Program-made: the position numbers and the translations under genes
Assembly: GCA_947496145.1 (NCBI GenBank)
Contig: CANMBS010000016.1
Span: 1-64,000 of the forward strand
Length of the DNA stretch: 64,000 nt
Direction of reading: 5' to 3'
DNA from: an uncultured Pseudovibrio sp.
GTDB taxonomy: Bacteria; Pseudomonadota; Alphaproteobacteria; Rhizobiales; Stappiaceae
Notes under the pieces: model-generated
What the model was told of the DNA's origin: nothing
The model's input: the letters and a program-made list of their open reading frames with translations, nothing else
Database searches by the model: none
In this document: positions 52,680 through 60,968 of the stretch, piece by piece
How the letters are laid out: the number at the start of each line of letters is the position of its first letter
How positions within the stretch are numbered: the stretch's first letter is position 1

Positions 52680-52758
52680 GGTGTGAGTGCCCGTTTAGCT
52701 GACTTTATCGTTGGTTTTATGTTCGCCCCGCGCAAATCCAGTTTATTGCGCATGAACA

Positions 52759-52826
52759 TTCCGGTTTGCACATTAGGGGATTTCCCTAGCGCACCCAATG
52801 GGACTTTTGTTCCGGTCTGCACCATT
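52759..52826. promoter_or_regulatory. Direct repeats upstream of panB
   Basis: TTCCGGTTTGCACATT at 52759-52774 and TTCCGGTCTGCACCATT at 52810-52826 are near-identical and 51 bases apart. A TAGGG/CCCTA inverted repeat lies between them. They sit 80-150 bases before the panB start. Possible binding sites. Confidence 0.4.
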
Positions 52827-53854
52827 CACAGTTGAGTTGTGGATTTTTTAAACTGACTGGGTGTCTGACCCGTCCATTGTTTAAAGGCCCTGCGAAATAC
52901 GCGCGGGTCCGAGTAGCCCAGTTCAACTGCAATTTCGTCAGTCGACAAGCGCGACCACAGCAGCAGTTCGATGGCCTGTGACTGGCGGATCTGTGAGAGG
53001 ATACTGCGGAATGAAACCTGAAAGGCTGCGAGCTTGCGCCTGAAGCTACGCTCGCTCATGGAAAAAACCCCGGCGACCTCCTCAACACTGGGAGTGGTTT
53101 TCAGGCGGCGACGCACTTCTTCCTCAACAGTTCTGATGAAATCGAGGCGGTTATGTTCTTCGCTCATCATGTCAGCGAGCAGACTTTCCACTTCGAGACG
53201 TATGAACCTGTCTGCGGTTGCTTGCGGATGCTCTAACTTTTGAGCATTAAAAAGAATGGCGTTTCTGGAGCATGAGAAACTGACTTTAGGTCCCAGTGCC
53301 TGCTTATAAAGGCCCGTTTTTTCAGGTTGAGGCTGCATCATCTGAATCTGGCTGATTGCCGTTTCTCCTCCCGTCGTAAACCGGACAACACCAACCATAG
53401 CGGCAAACAGCTCCTGCACGAAGAAAGAGAGTAATGCCGGTTCGTGAAAGCGGCTGCGAACGATGACGGCAAGATGCTCGGCTTCCGGGACAACATCGAT
53501 CTCCAGCATGCTGCCTGTGAGGCGGTGATAGCGAATGCCAAATTCCAGCGCTTCGCGACTGCTTGCGCAAGCCATGACTCCGAGGCTTACCAGTCCAAGT
53601 GATGTTATGGGCTGGCGGTATCCAACAGCGAGACCGAGGCTCTCATCTCCTGTAAGTACCAGTGCTTTCAGGATAATGAGCCTGCTTTGCTGATAGGAAA
53701 GCCGTGCGTTGTGAGACAGGAGTTTAGAGGTGTTGTCTTGCAGGCCCTGCGGCAATATCTTTTCTGGCCGGATGCCACGGGCTTCAAGCTCCTGAAAGAG
53801 ATAGCGCAGGAGGTGCGGAGGTACTTTTGAGCCGGATGCCTGATAATTTTCCAT
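52826..53854 (-). CDS. AraC-family transcriptional regulator (VirS/OruR-like)
   Basis: A 342-residue regulator with the N-terminal arabinose-binding-like domain of the OruR/VirS group (LLRYLFQELEARGIRPEKIL, DESLGLAVGYRQPITSLGLV) and a C-terminal AraC HTH pair (VAGVFSMSERSFRRKLAAF, IAVELGYSDPRVFRRAFKQW). The ATG at 53854 has AAGGGGAAGGACA. It is divergent from the FMO-SDR operon; phased TGTCC repeats lie in the shared promoter, so it probably activates that operon. Confidence 0.9.
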   Translation of the reverse strand: MENYQASGSKVPPHLLRYLFQELEARGIRPEKILPQGLQDNTSKLLSHNARLSYQQSRLIILKALVLTGDESLGLAVGYRQPITSLGLVSLGVMACASSREALEFGIRYHRLTGSMLEIDVVPEAEHLAVIVRSRFHEPALLSFFVQELFAAMVGVVRFTTGGETAISQIQMMQPQPEKTGLYKQALGPKVSFSCSRNAILFNAQKLEHPQATADRFIRLEVESLLADMMSEEHNRLDFIRTVEEEVRRRLKTTPSVEEVAGVFSMSERSFRRKLAAFQVSFRSILSQIRQSQAIELLLWSRLSTDEIAVELGYSDPRVFRRAFKQWTGQTPSQFKKSTTQL

Positions 53855-53911
53855 TGTCCTTCCCCTTGCAGCTGTGCTCATGCTAGCCAAAATCCATCTC
53901 TGACCGCAAGA

Positions 53912-53949
53912 TGTGACCGGAATTGTCCTAGGTGTGTCCGCATATGTCC
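53912..53949. promoter_or_regulatory. Helically phased TGTCC direct repeats
   Basis: TGTCC starts at 53924, 53935 and 53945 (spacings 11 and 10), with a looser TGTGACC at 53912. Direct repeats in helical phase are the usual shape of AraC-family sites. They lie between the AraC gene and the FMO gene. Confidence 0.6.
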
Positions 53950-54007
53950 TTCTGCTTTCCGCCAGGTTTCCCTTAAGGTAAGATTTTCACAGTTCGGGGA
54001 GGGAACG

Positions 54008-55390
54008 GTGGAGATTACTGACAGAGGAGACGCGGTCTGCATTATTGGTGCAGGCCCTGCCGGGCTTGTGATGGCCCGAGCTTTACAGCATTGCGGGCTG
54101 GACTGGGATCAGTTTGATCCTAATCCGGATGTGGGCGGACTATGGGATATCTCGCACAAAGGCACTGCCATTTATGAGAGTGCGCATTTTATCAGTTCGC
54201 GCAGTCTTTCCGGGTTTGCTGATTTTCCCATGCCGGAGCATTTTGCAGATTACCCCAAACACACTGAAATCTTGCAGTATCTGCATAGCTTTACTGAAGC
54301 CTATGGTCTTCGGGAGAAGATCACTTTTGGCACCAGCGCGAAGATGCTGAGGAAGACTAATCAGGACCGCTGGCAGGTGGAGCTTTCCAACGGGGAGCTG
54401 CGGGAATACAAGGCGGTGGTGTGTGCTACGGGTTCTCAGTGGCAAGCCAACATGCCGGAGTTGAAAGGCACCTTTGAGGGAGAAATCCGGCACAGCCAGA
54501 CCTATAAAGATATCCGTGAGTTTGACGGCAAACGAGTGCTTGTTATCGGTGCTGGCAATTCGGGCTGCGATATTGCCTGCGATGCGGCTGTGATGGGGGA
54601 GAAGTCTTTTATCTCCATGCGCCGTGGATATCACATTATTCCTAAACATGTATTTGGAATGCCCGCTGATGTGTTTGCCGATGGCGGGCCAGATTTGCCC
54701 GTTTGGATGATCCGTCCATTTTTCACTCTGCTTTTACGCATGTTCAACGGCAACCTGCAACGGCTGGGGATACCCAAGCCTGACCACAAGCTGTTTGAGA
54801 CGCACCCGGTGCTTAACACACAACTGGTGCATGCCCTTCAGCATGGGGATGTCACTGTCAAACCGGATGTGGAACGGCTTGATGGCAAAGAAGTTGTTTT
54901 CAAAGACGGTAGCCGGGAACAGATTGATCTGATCTTGTGCGCCACAGGATATAACCAGCGGCTGGATTTTGCGGGTGAGTATTTCAGTTATGAAGGCGGG
55001 CGACCAAAGATGTTCATTCAGGCCGCTTCCCGCGAGCATAAGAATCTGTTCGGGATCAGTTATATCGAGACAAATTCAGGAGCTTACAAGCGCTTTGATT
55101 ATATGGCGGGTCTTGTTGCCAACTATCTGAAGGACCAGCGCGATAATCCTTCACAAGCGGCACAGATGGAGCAGATAATCCAGAATGAAACACCTGATCT
55201 GACAGGTGGCATTCAGTTTCAGGATACGGACCGGCACGTAGGTTATTGCGATGCTGTCACTCACACCAAGTATGTGAAGAAGCTTTATAAGCGCATGGGC
55301 TGGACCTTCCCCGAGGATATCAGATTCAAGCGTGCTGCCCCTAAGCCACAAGCAGCTGAAGGTGAGAAAAAAGCGGAGGCGGTCGCATGA
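54008..55390 (+). CDS. Flavin-containing monooxygenase
   Basis: A 460-residue FAD- and NADPH-dependent monooxygenase of the FMO/Baeyer-Villiger superfamily. The FAD motif is GAGPAGLVMARAL (residues 14-26), the FMO signature is FEGEIRHSQTYKD near residue 155, the NADPH motif is VIGAGNSGCDIACD near 178, and ATGYN marks the C-terminal region. The Phe-x-Gly-xxx-His-xxx-Tyr form is the FMO version. The substrate is unknown. GTG start behind GGGGAGGGAAC. It overlaps the SDR gene by 4 bases and is divergent from the AraC gene. Confidence 0.9.
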   Translation: MEITDRGDAVCIIGAGPAGLVMARALQHCGLDWDQFDPNPDVGGLWDISHKGTAIYESAHFISSRSLSGFADFPMPEHFADYPKHTEILQYLHSFTEAYGLREKITFGTSAKMLRKTNQDRWQVELSNGELREYKAVVCATGSQWQANMPELKGTFEGEIRHSQTYKDIREFDGKRVLVIGAGNSGCDIACDAAVMGEKSFISMRRGYHIIPKHVFGMPADVFADGGPDLPVWMIRPFFTLLLRMFNGNLQRLGIPKPDHKLFETHPVLNTQLVHALQHGDVTVKPDVERLDGKEVVFKDGSREQIDLILCATGYNQRLDFAGEYFSYEGGRPKMFIQAASREHKNLFGISYIETNSGAYKRFDYMAGLVANYLKDQRDNPSQAAQMEQIIQNETPDLTGGIQFQDTDRHVGYCDAVTHTKYVKKLYKRMGWTFPEDIRFKRAAPKPQAAEGEKKAEAVA

Positions 55391-56307
55391 GTTCCTATCG
55401 CTTTGAGGGCCGCACTGCTGTCATCACGGGGGGTGGTGGAGACATTGCAGGGCATGTTGCAAAACGCCTTCATCAGCGCGGAATGAATCTCGTTCTGGCG
55501 GACAAAAACGGGCGGGCTGCACAGGAGCTTCAAGCAGAGCTGGACAACTTGCGGGTTCATGTGTTTGAAGGTGACCTGACAGTGCGCACGGAGATGGAAC
55601 GCCTCTTACGCGAGGTGGAAGAGAACTTTGGCGTGCTGGATGTGCTGATCAACAATATGGCGACCACCAAGGTTGCGCGCTTTCATGAGCGTACGCCGGA
55701 AAGCATAGAAGAAGAGATCACCATCAACATGGTTGCTCCACTTGTGCTTAGCAGGCTGGCGGTCCCCTATCTACTGAAGGGAGATGATCCGCGCATCATC
55801 ACCACCACATCGCTGGGTGGTATTCAGCCACTTCGTGAAACGCCAATTTATGCGGCAACCAAGTTTGGCCTCAGGGGTGCTATGCTCTCTTTTGCACTTG
55901 ATGAAGAGCTGCATGGCATTAAGGTGAGTTGCGTTTTGCCAACTGCAACTGATACATACATGTTACGTCAGGAAGCTCTGGAAGGCGGCAGTGTGCTCAA
56001 CTTCATCGATGACCCGCAATCGCCCAGCGTGGTGGCAGACCAGTTTGTGAAGCATCTGGAAAAGCCGTGTCTGGAGCGATATCCCAAAGCCAGCGATTCC
56101 TGGCTGACCCGCCTTGCTATGCTGTTACCTAATATGATGCCACGCATTCTGCCGTTTTTTGAGAAAAAAGGGCGACGCGGTATGGCTAAGTATGTTGCAT
56201 CGTTGCGCAGGCAGGGTCTGCTGATTGAGGTTGATGGCAAGCTTTATCAGCGGCAACGGCTTTATTTGTATAAACCAGAGATGGTGCCGGAACTGGAAGA
56301 CAGCTAA
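55387..56307 (+). CDS. Short-chain dehydrogenase/reductase (SDR)
   Basis: A 306-residue NAD(P)-dependent oxidoreductase. The nucleotide motif is TGGGGDIAGHV (classical TGxxxGxG, here GGGGDIAG), the NNMA sequence follows, and the catalytic set S142, Y155, K159 (YAATK) is intact. A longer C-terminal part than in most SDRs (about 60 residues) ends with QRLYLYKPEMVPEL. Probably oxidises or reduces a product of the FMO. ATGA overlap with the FMO gene. Confidence 0.9.
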   Translation: MSSYRFEGRTAVITGGGGDIAGHVAKRLHQRGMNLVLADKNGRAAQELQAELDNLRVHVFEGDLTVRTEMERLLREVEENFGVLDVLINNMATTKVARFHERTPESIEEEITINMVAPLVLSRLAVPYLLKGDDPRIITTTSLGGIQPLRETPIYAATKFGLRGAMLSFALDEELHGIKVSCVLPTATDTYMLRQEALEGGSVLNFIDDPQSPSVVADQFVKHLEKPCLERYPKASDSWLTRLAMLLPNMMPRILPFFEKKGRRGMAKYVASLRRQGLLIEVDGKLYQRQRLYLYKPEMVPELEDS

Positions 56308-56308
56308 C

Positions 56309-57616
56309 TTAAAGCCTGTCTCTCAGGGCATAATAGAGCATGCCCAGCACCATGAGTGGCCAGCGCAAATGGCGTCCGCCGGGAAAGGCGCGGGTGGGGA
56401 CTTTTTCCATCACGTCAAACCGACTGGCCTGACCGTCGATAGCCTCTGCCAGCAATTGCCCTGCAAGGGTTGCCATACCAACGCCGTGGCCGGAAAAACC
56501 GCTTGCATTGAGCATATTAGGGGCAAGTTTTGCAAAGTACGGCATACGGTTGAGGGTGATGCCCAGTGTACCGCCCCAACCGTATTCTATTGCTGTGTCT
56601 TTAAGCTGCGGGTAGATTTCCAGCATGGGTTTGCGCACAAAGGCTTTCACGTCCTGCGGGAACTGGAAGCTGTAGCTTTCCCCTCCGCCGAACAGAAGCC
56701 GGTTATCCGCTGACAGGCGGTAGTAATTGATGACGAATTTGGAATCAGCCACTGCGGCATTGTTCGCTATAAGAGACTTTGCAAGGTTGTCTGAGAGCTG
56801 CTCTGTAGCAACTATGTAATTGTTGATGGGCATAACATGCGAGGCAACACGCTTTTCCAACTTGTCGATATAGCCGTTGCAGGCAAAGATCACATAGCGG
56901 GCAGTCACCTGTCCGTTTGCAAGTTTGATCCGTGCAGGTTCTGTGCGCTGGATATGAAGCGCCTCTGAGTTTTCAAAAATCTGCACACCAGCTTTGTGGC
57001 AGGCCTGCGCCAGACCCAGCACATAGTTGAGAGGATGCAGATGGGCTGCTCCCATATCCAGTGTCCCGCCATGATACGCCGGGGTATCAAGCAATTCCCG
57101 CATCTCAGCTTTATCGACAAAGCGAATTTGCTCGTAGCCATATGACTTATTGAGCTTTTCTGCGTAGGCTTTGCTTCCGGGCACAAAGCCGGGTTTGTGG
57201 TCTGCGTGAATAATTCCGGGCGTTAGATCACAGGTAATCTGATGTCTGACAATGAGGCTCTTCACAAGTGCTTTAGAGGCTTCGCTCAGGTCCCAGAGTT
57301 GTCTGGCACGGTCTAATCCCACAAGATTTTCGAGGGTGTTCTGGTCACTGCGCTGGCCTGTTCCCAGTTGTCCGCCATTGCGACCGGATGCGCCCCAGCC
57401 GACGCGGTGTGCTTCCAGCACGTGGACCTTATAGCCGCGCTCTGCCAGATGCAGCGCTGCGGACAGGCCAGTGTAGCCAGCACCGATAACACAGACATCA
57501 CAGCTTTGCTCACCTTCCAGTCTGGGGAAGGAAAGCTGCCTGTTCGCTGTTGCTGCATAGTAGGAAGCCGGGTAATGGCCTGCCTTATCATTGGCATGCA
57601 GAAAGCCCTGTGACAT
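56309..57616 (-). CDS. FAD-dependent amine oxidase-like oxidoreductase (PuuB/OrdL type)
   Basis: A 435-residue D-amino-acid-oxidase-fold flavoenzyme. The FAD motif is CDVCVIGAGYTGLSAALHLAERG, followed by the family sequence VGWGASGRNGGQLGTGQR; the C terminus has LFGGGESYS and GFSGHGVGMATLAGQLLAEA. Relatives oxidise gamma-glutamylputrescine (PuuB), glycine or opines. The adjacent glutamine amidotransferase gene is suggestive of a gamma-glutamyl pathway, but the puu set is incomplete. I start at 57616 (MSQGFLHAN) with AGGATC upstream. Convergent with the SDR gene, one base apart. Confidence 0.85.
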   Translation of the reverse strand: MSQGFLHANDKAGHYPASYYAATANRQLSFPRLEGEQSCDVCVIGAGYTGLSAALHLAERGYKVHVLEAHRVGWGASGRNGGQLGTGQRSDQNTLENLVGLDRARQLWDLSEASKALVKSLIVRHQITCDLTPGIIHADHKPGFVPGSKAYAEKLNKSYGYEQIRFVDKAEMRELLDTPAYHGGTLDMGAAHLHPLNYVLGLAQACHKAGVQIFENSEALHIQRTEPARIKLANGQVTARYVIFACNGYIDKLEKRVASHVMPINNYIVATEQLSDNLAKSLIANNAAVADSKFVINYYRLSADNRLLFGGGESYSFQFPQDVKAFVRKPMLEIYPQLKDTAIEYGWGGTLGITLNRMPYFAKLAPNMLNASGFSGHGVGMATLAGQLLAEAIDGQASRFDVMEKVPTRAFPGGRHLRWPLMVLGMLYYALRDRL

Positions 57617-57674
57617 GATCCTACAAATCCTCAAGGGTTACGACCAGCTCTGACTGACAGATGATGAAGGGCCG

Positions 57675-57778
57675 CTAAAGCAGTTCGCGTTTAAGCTGAA
57701 ACGCTTGATCTGCTTTAGCTTTTGTTTTGCGTATCTTTATCTGAAAACCGGTGTCCACTTTTCAGAGATACGCTTTAG
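57675..57778. repeat. 104-base double-hairpin repeat, copy 3 of 3
   Basis: Almost identical to copy 1 (1963-2067), one T shorter in the T run. Here it lies between two genes on the same strand and overlaps the end of the amidotransferase gene, providing its TAA. Both hairpins are intact. Confidence 0.88.
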
Positions 57779-58521
57779 GTCTCCTGTTCTTCCTGCTTTT
57801 CCCGAACAGCGGCTTGCTGAATAAAGTTGATGATCATACGAGCAACCTCCGGGATCTGCATTGGAGCTTCTGAAGACTTGATCGCGTGATCTGCGATATC
57901 CTCTGGCAGACTATCACCGCGCCGCTCCTTAAACAGGGAGATAGCGAACTCTCTGTTAAATTCCGGGTGCCCCTGAAAAGTCAGCGCTCTGCCTTTGTAA
58001 TCAATGGCAGCAAACTCGCAGAAATCGGAGGATGCAATTACTTCACCATCCTCAGGTAGCTTTACCACCTGATCTTGATGGTAAGCCTCGATGGAAAAAC
58101 TGGTTAGCCCCTCAGGCATCCAGTTGGGACTCTGGAGAATGTAGTAGGTGCAGACCCCACAGCCCCAACCTTTATCAGATTTTTCTGCGGAACCGCCCAG
58201 CGCTTCTGCAAGGATCTGATGCCCAAAGCAGATGCCAACGATGGGTACGTGTTGGTCATATGCTTTTTTCAGGAAGGTTTTGAGTGGTTCAATCCAGCCA
58301 AGATCGTCATAGACGCCGTGTTTTGACCCTGTGATCAGCCAGCCATCACAGTCGTGAACGGTTTGAGGCAACTGACCGTCCACCACGGGATAGGACATAT
58401 AGTGCCAGTCGGCGCCCTGATCTTTCAGGAGCCTTTCGAACATGGACGGGTACTCACCGAAACTTCTGCTTAGATTTTCGGGTGGCCGGCCAACTTCCAG
58501 AATTCCAAGTTTAAAGGTCAA
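57775..58521 (-). CDS. Class I glutamine amidotransferase
   Basis: A 248-residue cytoplasmic GATase1 of the GMP-synthase-like type. The catalytic triad is complete: C98 in VGICFGHQ, H185 and E187 in FQGHPEF. It lacks a synthetase partner domain. It could hydrolyse a gamma-glutamyl compound or supply ammonia; substrate unknown. The last codons run into the repeat element, which supplies the stop. Its neighbour is the PuuB-like oxidase on the same strand. Confidence 0.88.
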   Translation of the reverse strand: MTFKLGILEVGRPPENLSRSFGEYPSMFERLLKDQGADWHYMSYPVVDGQLPQTVHDCDGWLITGSKHGVYDDLGWIEPLKTFLKKAYDQHVPIVGICFGHQILAEALGGSAEKSDKGWGCGVCTYYILQSPNWMPEGLTSFSIEAYHQDQVVKLPEDGEVIASSDFCEFAAIDYKGRALTFQGHPEFNREFAISLFKERRGDSLPEDIADHAIKSSEAPMQIPEVARMIINFIQQAAVREKQEEQET

Positions 58522-58631
58522 AGATCACTCCAAAATATGAAAGGCTGTCACCACACTAAATCAGATGATTAATCAGTTATATCTCGTAGGGTTTGCCCCT
58601 GTAAACTCTTCTGCATGGCTTGTTTGCTTAA

Positions 58632-59522
58632 TCATTGCTCCGTACTGCTCAGCTTGAAGGCAGGGAGATGAGCAATGGCGCGTCTTAGTGCATCCGTTTC
58701 CGGTGTCGCTTTGAAGTCTGGCAATAACTCATCAAACCGGGTGCGATCCATCCAATGAGGTGTGTCCCAGAGGTAGCGCATTTCCAGCAGGTGTTTTGCC
58801 ATGGGCCAGAAAGGTTTGCTCAATTTCATCAACCACCAGTTAAACCTCTTAATGCTCACCGCCTTTTTTGTCAGGTCAGACAGTGCGCTCTGCAACTCCT
58901 TACCAGTCCATATGTAACCTGGAAAAGCGATGTCTTCATAGGTGCCCAATGCCTCCCGCATCTCAAGGAGCTGGAGGGCTGCCCGGGTCATGTCAGGCAG
59001 ATAGGCCCACGCATGGGGAACTCCTGTGTTACCGGGATAAATGAGTTTGCCTTGTTCCAGTCGGGGCACCATGATCCTGTCAAACCAGTTGCCGCTGGCC
59101 GATGTGTCGAGAAAATCACCACCTCTGAGTATGATGGTACGTACGCCGGATTCTTTATAAAGGCGTTCCATTTCGATGCGGATGAGGCCGAGTTCATTGG
59201 TTGCGTTTTGTGGAGTGTGCGCGCCGATGGGCGGAACCATAGCAGGGCCGTAGCAATAGATATTGCCGGGGATGATGACAGTGGCCCCTGAGTGCTTTGC
59301 AGCTTCAATCACCTGCCGGGTAAAGGGCAAGGTATCGCGTTTCCAGAGCGGATAAGGGGGATTGGCACCGTTGATGATTACATGAACGCCTTTTGCAGCT
59401 TTCTTCATGTTTTGGGTTTTGCGATCAAAAACGCGAATTTCCCAGTCTGCTGCTTTGAGCTGCGCGATCATGTTTTTAGAAAACCGGCCTGTGGCCCCTA
59501 AGATCAAAGCTACAGATTTCAT
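58632..59522 (-). CDS. NAD(P)-binding epimerase/reductase-like protein
   Basis: A 296-residue Rossmann-fold protein of the extended/atypical SDR type. The nucleotide motif is LILGATGRFSKNMIAQL; PGNIYCYGP marks the active-site region (Tyr), and AWAYLPDMTRAALQLLEMRE is a typical later block. The substrate is unknown. It is divergent from a LysR gene 93 bases away, a common regulator-target pairing. Confidence 0.85.
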   Translation of the reverse strand: MKSVALILGATGRFSKNMIAQLKAADWEIRVFDRKTQNMKKAAKGVHVIINGANPPYPLWKRDTLPFTRQVIEAAKHSGATVIIPGNIYCYGPAMVPPIGAHTPQNATNELGLIRIEMERLYKESGVRTIILRGGDFLDTSASGNWFDRIMVPRLEQGKLIYPGNTGVPHAWAYLPDMTRAALQLLEMREALGTYEDIAFPGYIWTGKELQSALSDLTKKAVSIKRFNWWLMKLSKPFWPMAKHLLEMRYLWDTPHWMDRTRFDELLPDFKATPETDALRRAIAHLPAFKLSSTEQ

Positions 59523-59582
59523 CGGTTAACTCCTGCGGATTTACGTTCTGGCTATGATATTAGACGCTGCATTACCGATGTA

Positions 59583-59596
59583 AATTCGAATGAATT
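59583..59596. promoter_or_regulatory. Inverted repeat in LysR/epimerase promoter
   Basis: AATTC-GAAT-GAATT is a perfect inverted repeat about 20 bases before the LysR start. A 9-base direct repeat TATGATATT occurs at 59553 and 59602. Possible LysR operator. Confidence 0.4.
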
Positions 59597-59615
59597 GCAG
59601 ATATGATATTCAATT

Positions 59616-60512
59616 ATGAATAGTAATCTGCATCAGCTTTCATGGGATCTTATCAGTGTTTTTGTGGCGGTTGCTGAGACTGGCAGTCTTTCCGCAGCCG
59701 CTAAAGAGCTCAGGCAAAGCCAGCCAACCATCGGGCGACAAATCAAGGCAATAGAGACTGAGCTTGGCGTTTCGCTGTTTTATCGGCATCAGCGCGGCCT
59801 CGACCTAACAGCAGATGGTGAGGCTTTGCTGCCCCACGCAAAAGCAATGCATGCGGCAGCGGCACAGTTTCTTCTTCATGCAAAGGAACGCAAGCAAAGC
59901 GGGTTTGCAGGAACCGTTCGTGTAACAGCAAGCCAGATCATCTCAACTTATGTGCTGCCCAGACTGATCGCGGAGTTTCGGCGTATGTACAGAGACATTC
60001 AGATTGAGCTTGTGCCATCTGATGACGCACAGAACCTGTTGTTTCAGGAAGCCGATATTGCCGTTCGCATGTTTACGCCAACACAGCTGGACATCGTTGC
60101 CAGAAAGATTGGCGAGACACCACTTGGTCTGTTTGCAAGCCGTGCTTTTATTGAACGGTTTGGTATGCCTGCAACGCGGGAGGAGCTATTTGCGCTGGAC
60201 TGGGTTGGCTATGATCAGTCGGACCTGATTTTGCAGGGTATGCAAGCTGTGGGCTGGCACGTTGAACAGGACTTCTTCAGTGTACGGTGTGATGACAGGG
60301 TGACTTATTGGGAGCTGGTTCGCGCCGGGTGTGGAGTTGGGCTTGGCCAGGTCGGGATTGGTGCAGAAGATGCAAGCCTTGTTCGCATTGAGTTGGAAGC
60401 CCCCCTGCCCTCGTTGCCTGTCTGGCTCGCTTCGCCGCATACACTTAAGCAAATACCCCGCATCAAATTGCTCTTTGATTTTCTGGCTGAACGGCTACCT
60501 GAAGCACTTTAA
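59616..60512 (+). CDS. LysR-family transcriptional regulator
   Basis: A 298-residue LysR regulator with the winged helix LISVFVAVAETGSLSAAAKELRQ-type start (SLSAAAKELRQSQPTIGRQ) and an effector domain (RVTASQIISTYVLPRLIAEF, EADIAVRMFTPTQ). It is not close to the two LysR paralogues at 21-24 kb. Divergent from the epimerase-like gene, which is its likely target. Confidence 0.9.
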   Translation: MNSNLHQLSWDLISVFVAVAETGSLSAAAKELRQSQPTIGRQIKAIETELGVSLFYRHQRGLDLTADGEALLPHAKAMHAAAAQFLLHAKERKQSGFAGTVRVTASQIISTYVLPRLIAEFRRMYRDIQIELVPSDDAQNLLFQEADIAVRMFTPTQLDIVARKIGETPLGLFASRAFIERFGMPATREELFALDWVGYDQSDLILQGMQAVGWHVEQDFFSVRCDDRVTYWELVRAGCGVGLGQVGIGAEDASLVRIELEAPLPSLPVWLASPHTLKQIPRIKLLFDFLAERLPEAL

Positions 60513-60968
60513 GTGTTATCTGACAATCAGCCCCCAATATTTCATGGACGCACCTTCCCCTAGGGAACTTACCCCGTTATCCTCTGTTAGGCCCTGAAAT
60601 TTTCTGAAAGAAACGATCGTCTTCCAGCACGCGATCTGGCGAGTTTCTCTGATAAATAACGAGTTTTAGGGGAGCAGCATTTTATGGGCGCATATCTTAC
60701 AGGAAATGTCCCGACAAAGATATTCCTCTGATTTAAGCCCTCAAATTCAAGAGTATAAGTTCCCGAGATTGCCACAATTTACTCAGGGTGTTTTCTTAGG
60801 TGCACAAGAAACACCGAAACTTCTTAGCGAGAATGAGAAGAAAACCTGATCACTGTATTGCGTTGTAGTTGTTTATCTTTTCTTTCTCGCGAGAAGACCA
60901 GACATAGCGTGGCCCCACGAAACACTATCATTTTATTCCATTAGTTTTTTTAAGGAAGGGGTCGCTCC
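60513..60968. other. Long intergenic region before type I secretion genes
   Basis: About 455 bases without a supported gene. It holds a perfect 12-base palindrome TTCTCGCGAGAA at 60884-60895, about 75 bases before the exporter start, and an imperfect longer inverted repeat (GCGAGAA near 60820 with TTCTCGC near 60885). The ribosome-binding site AAGGAAGGGG lies at 60952-60961. Confidence 0.45.
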
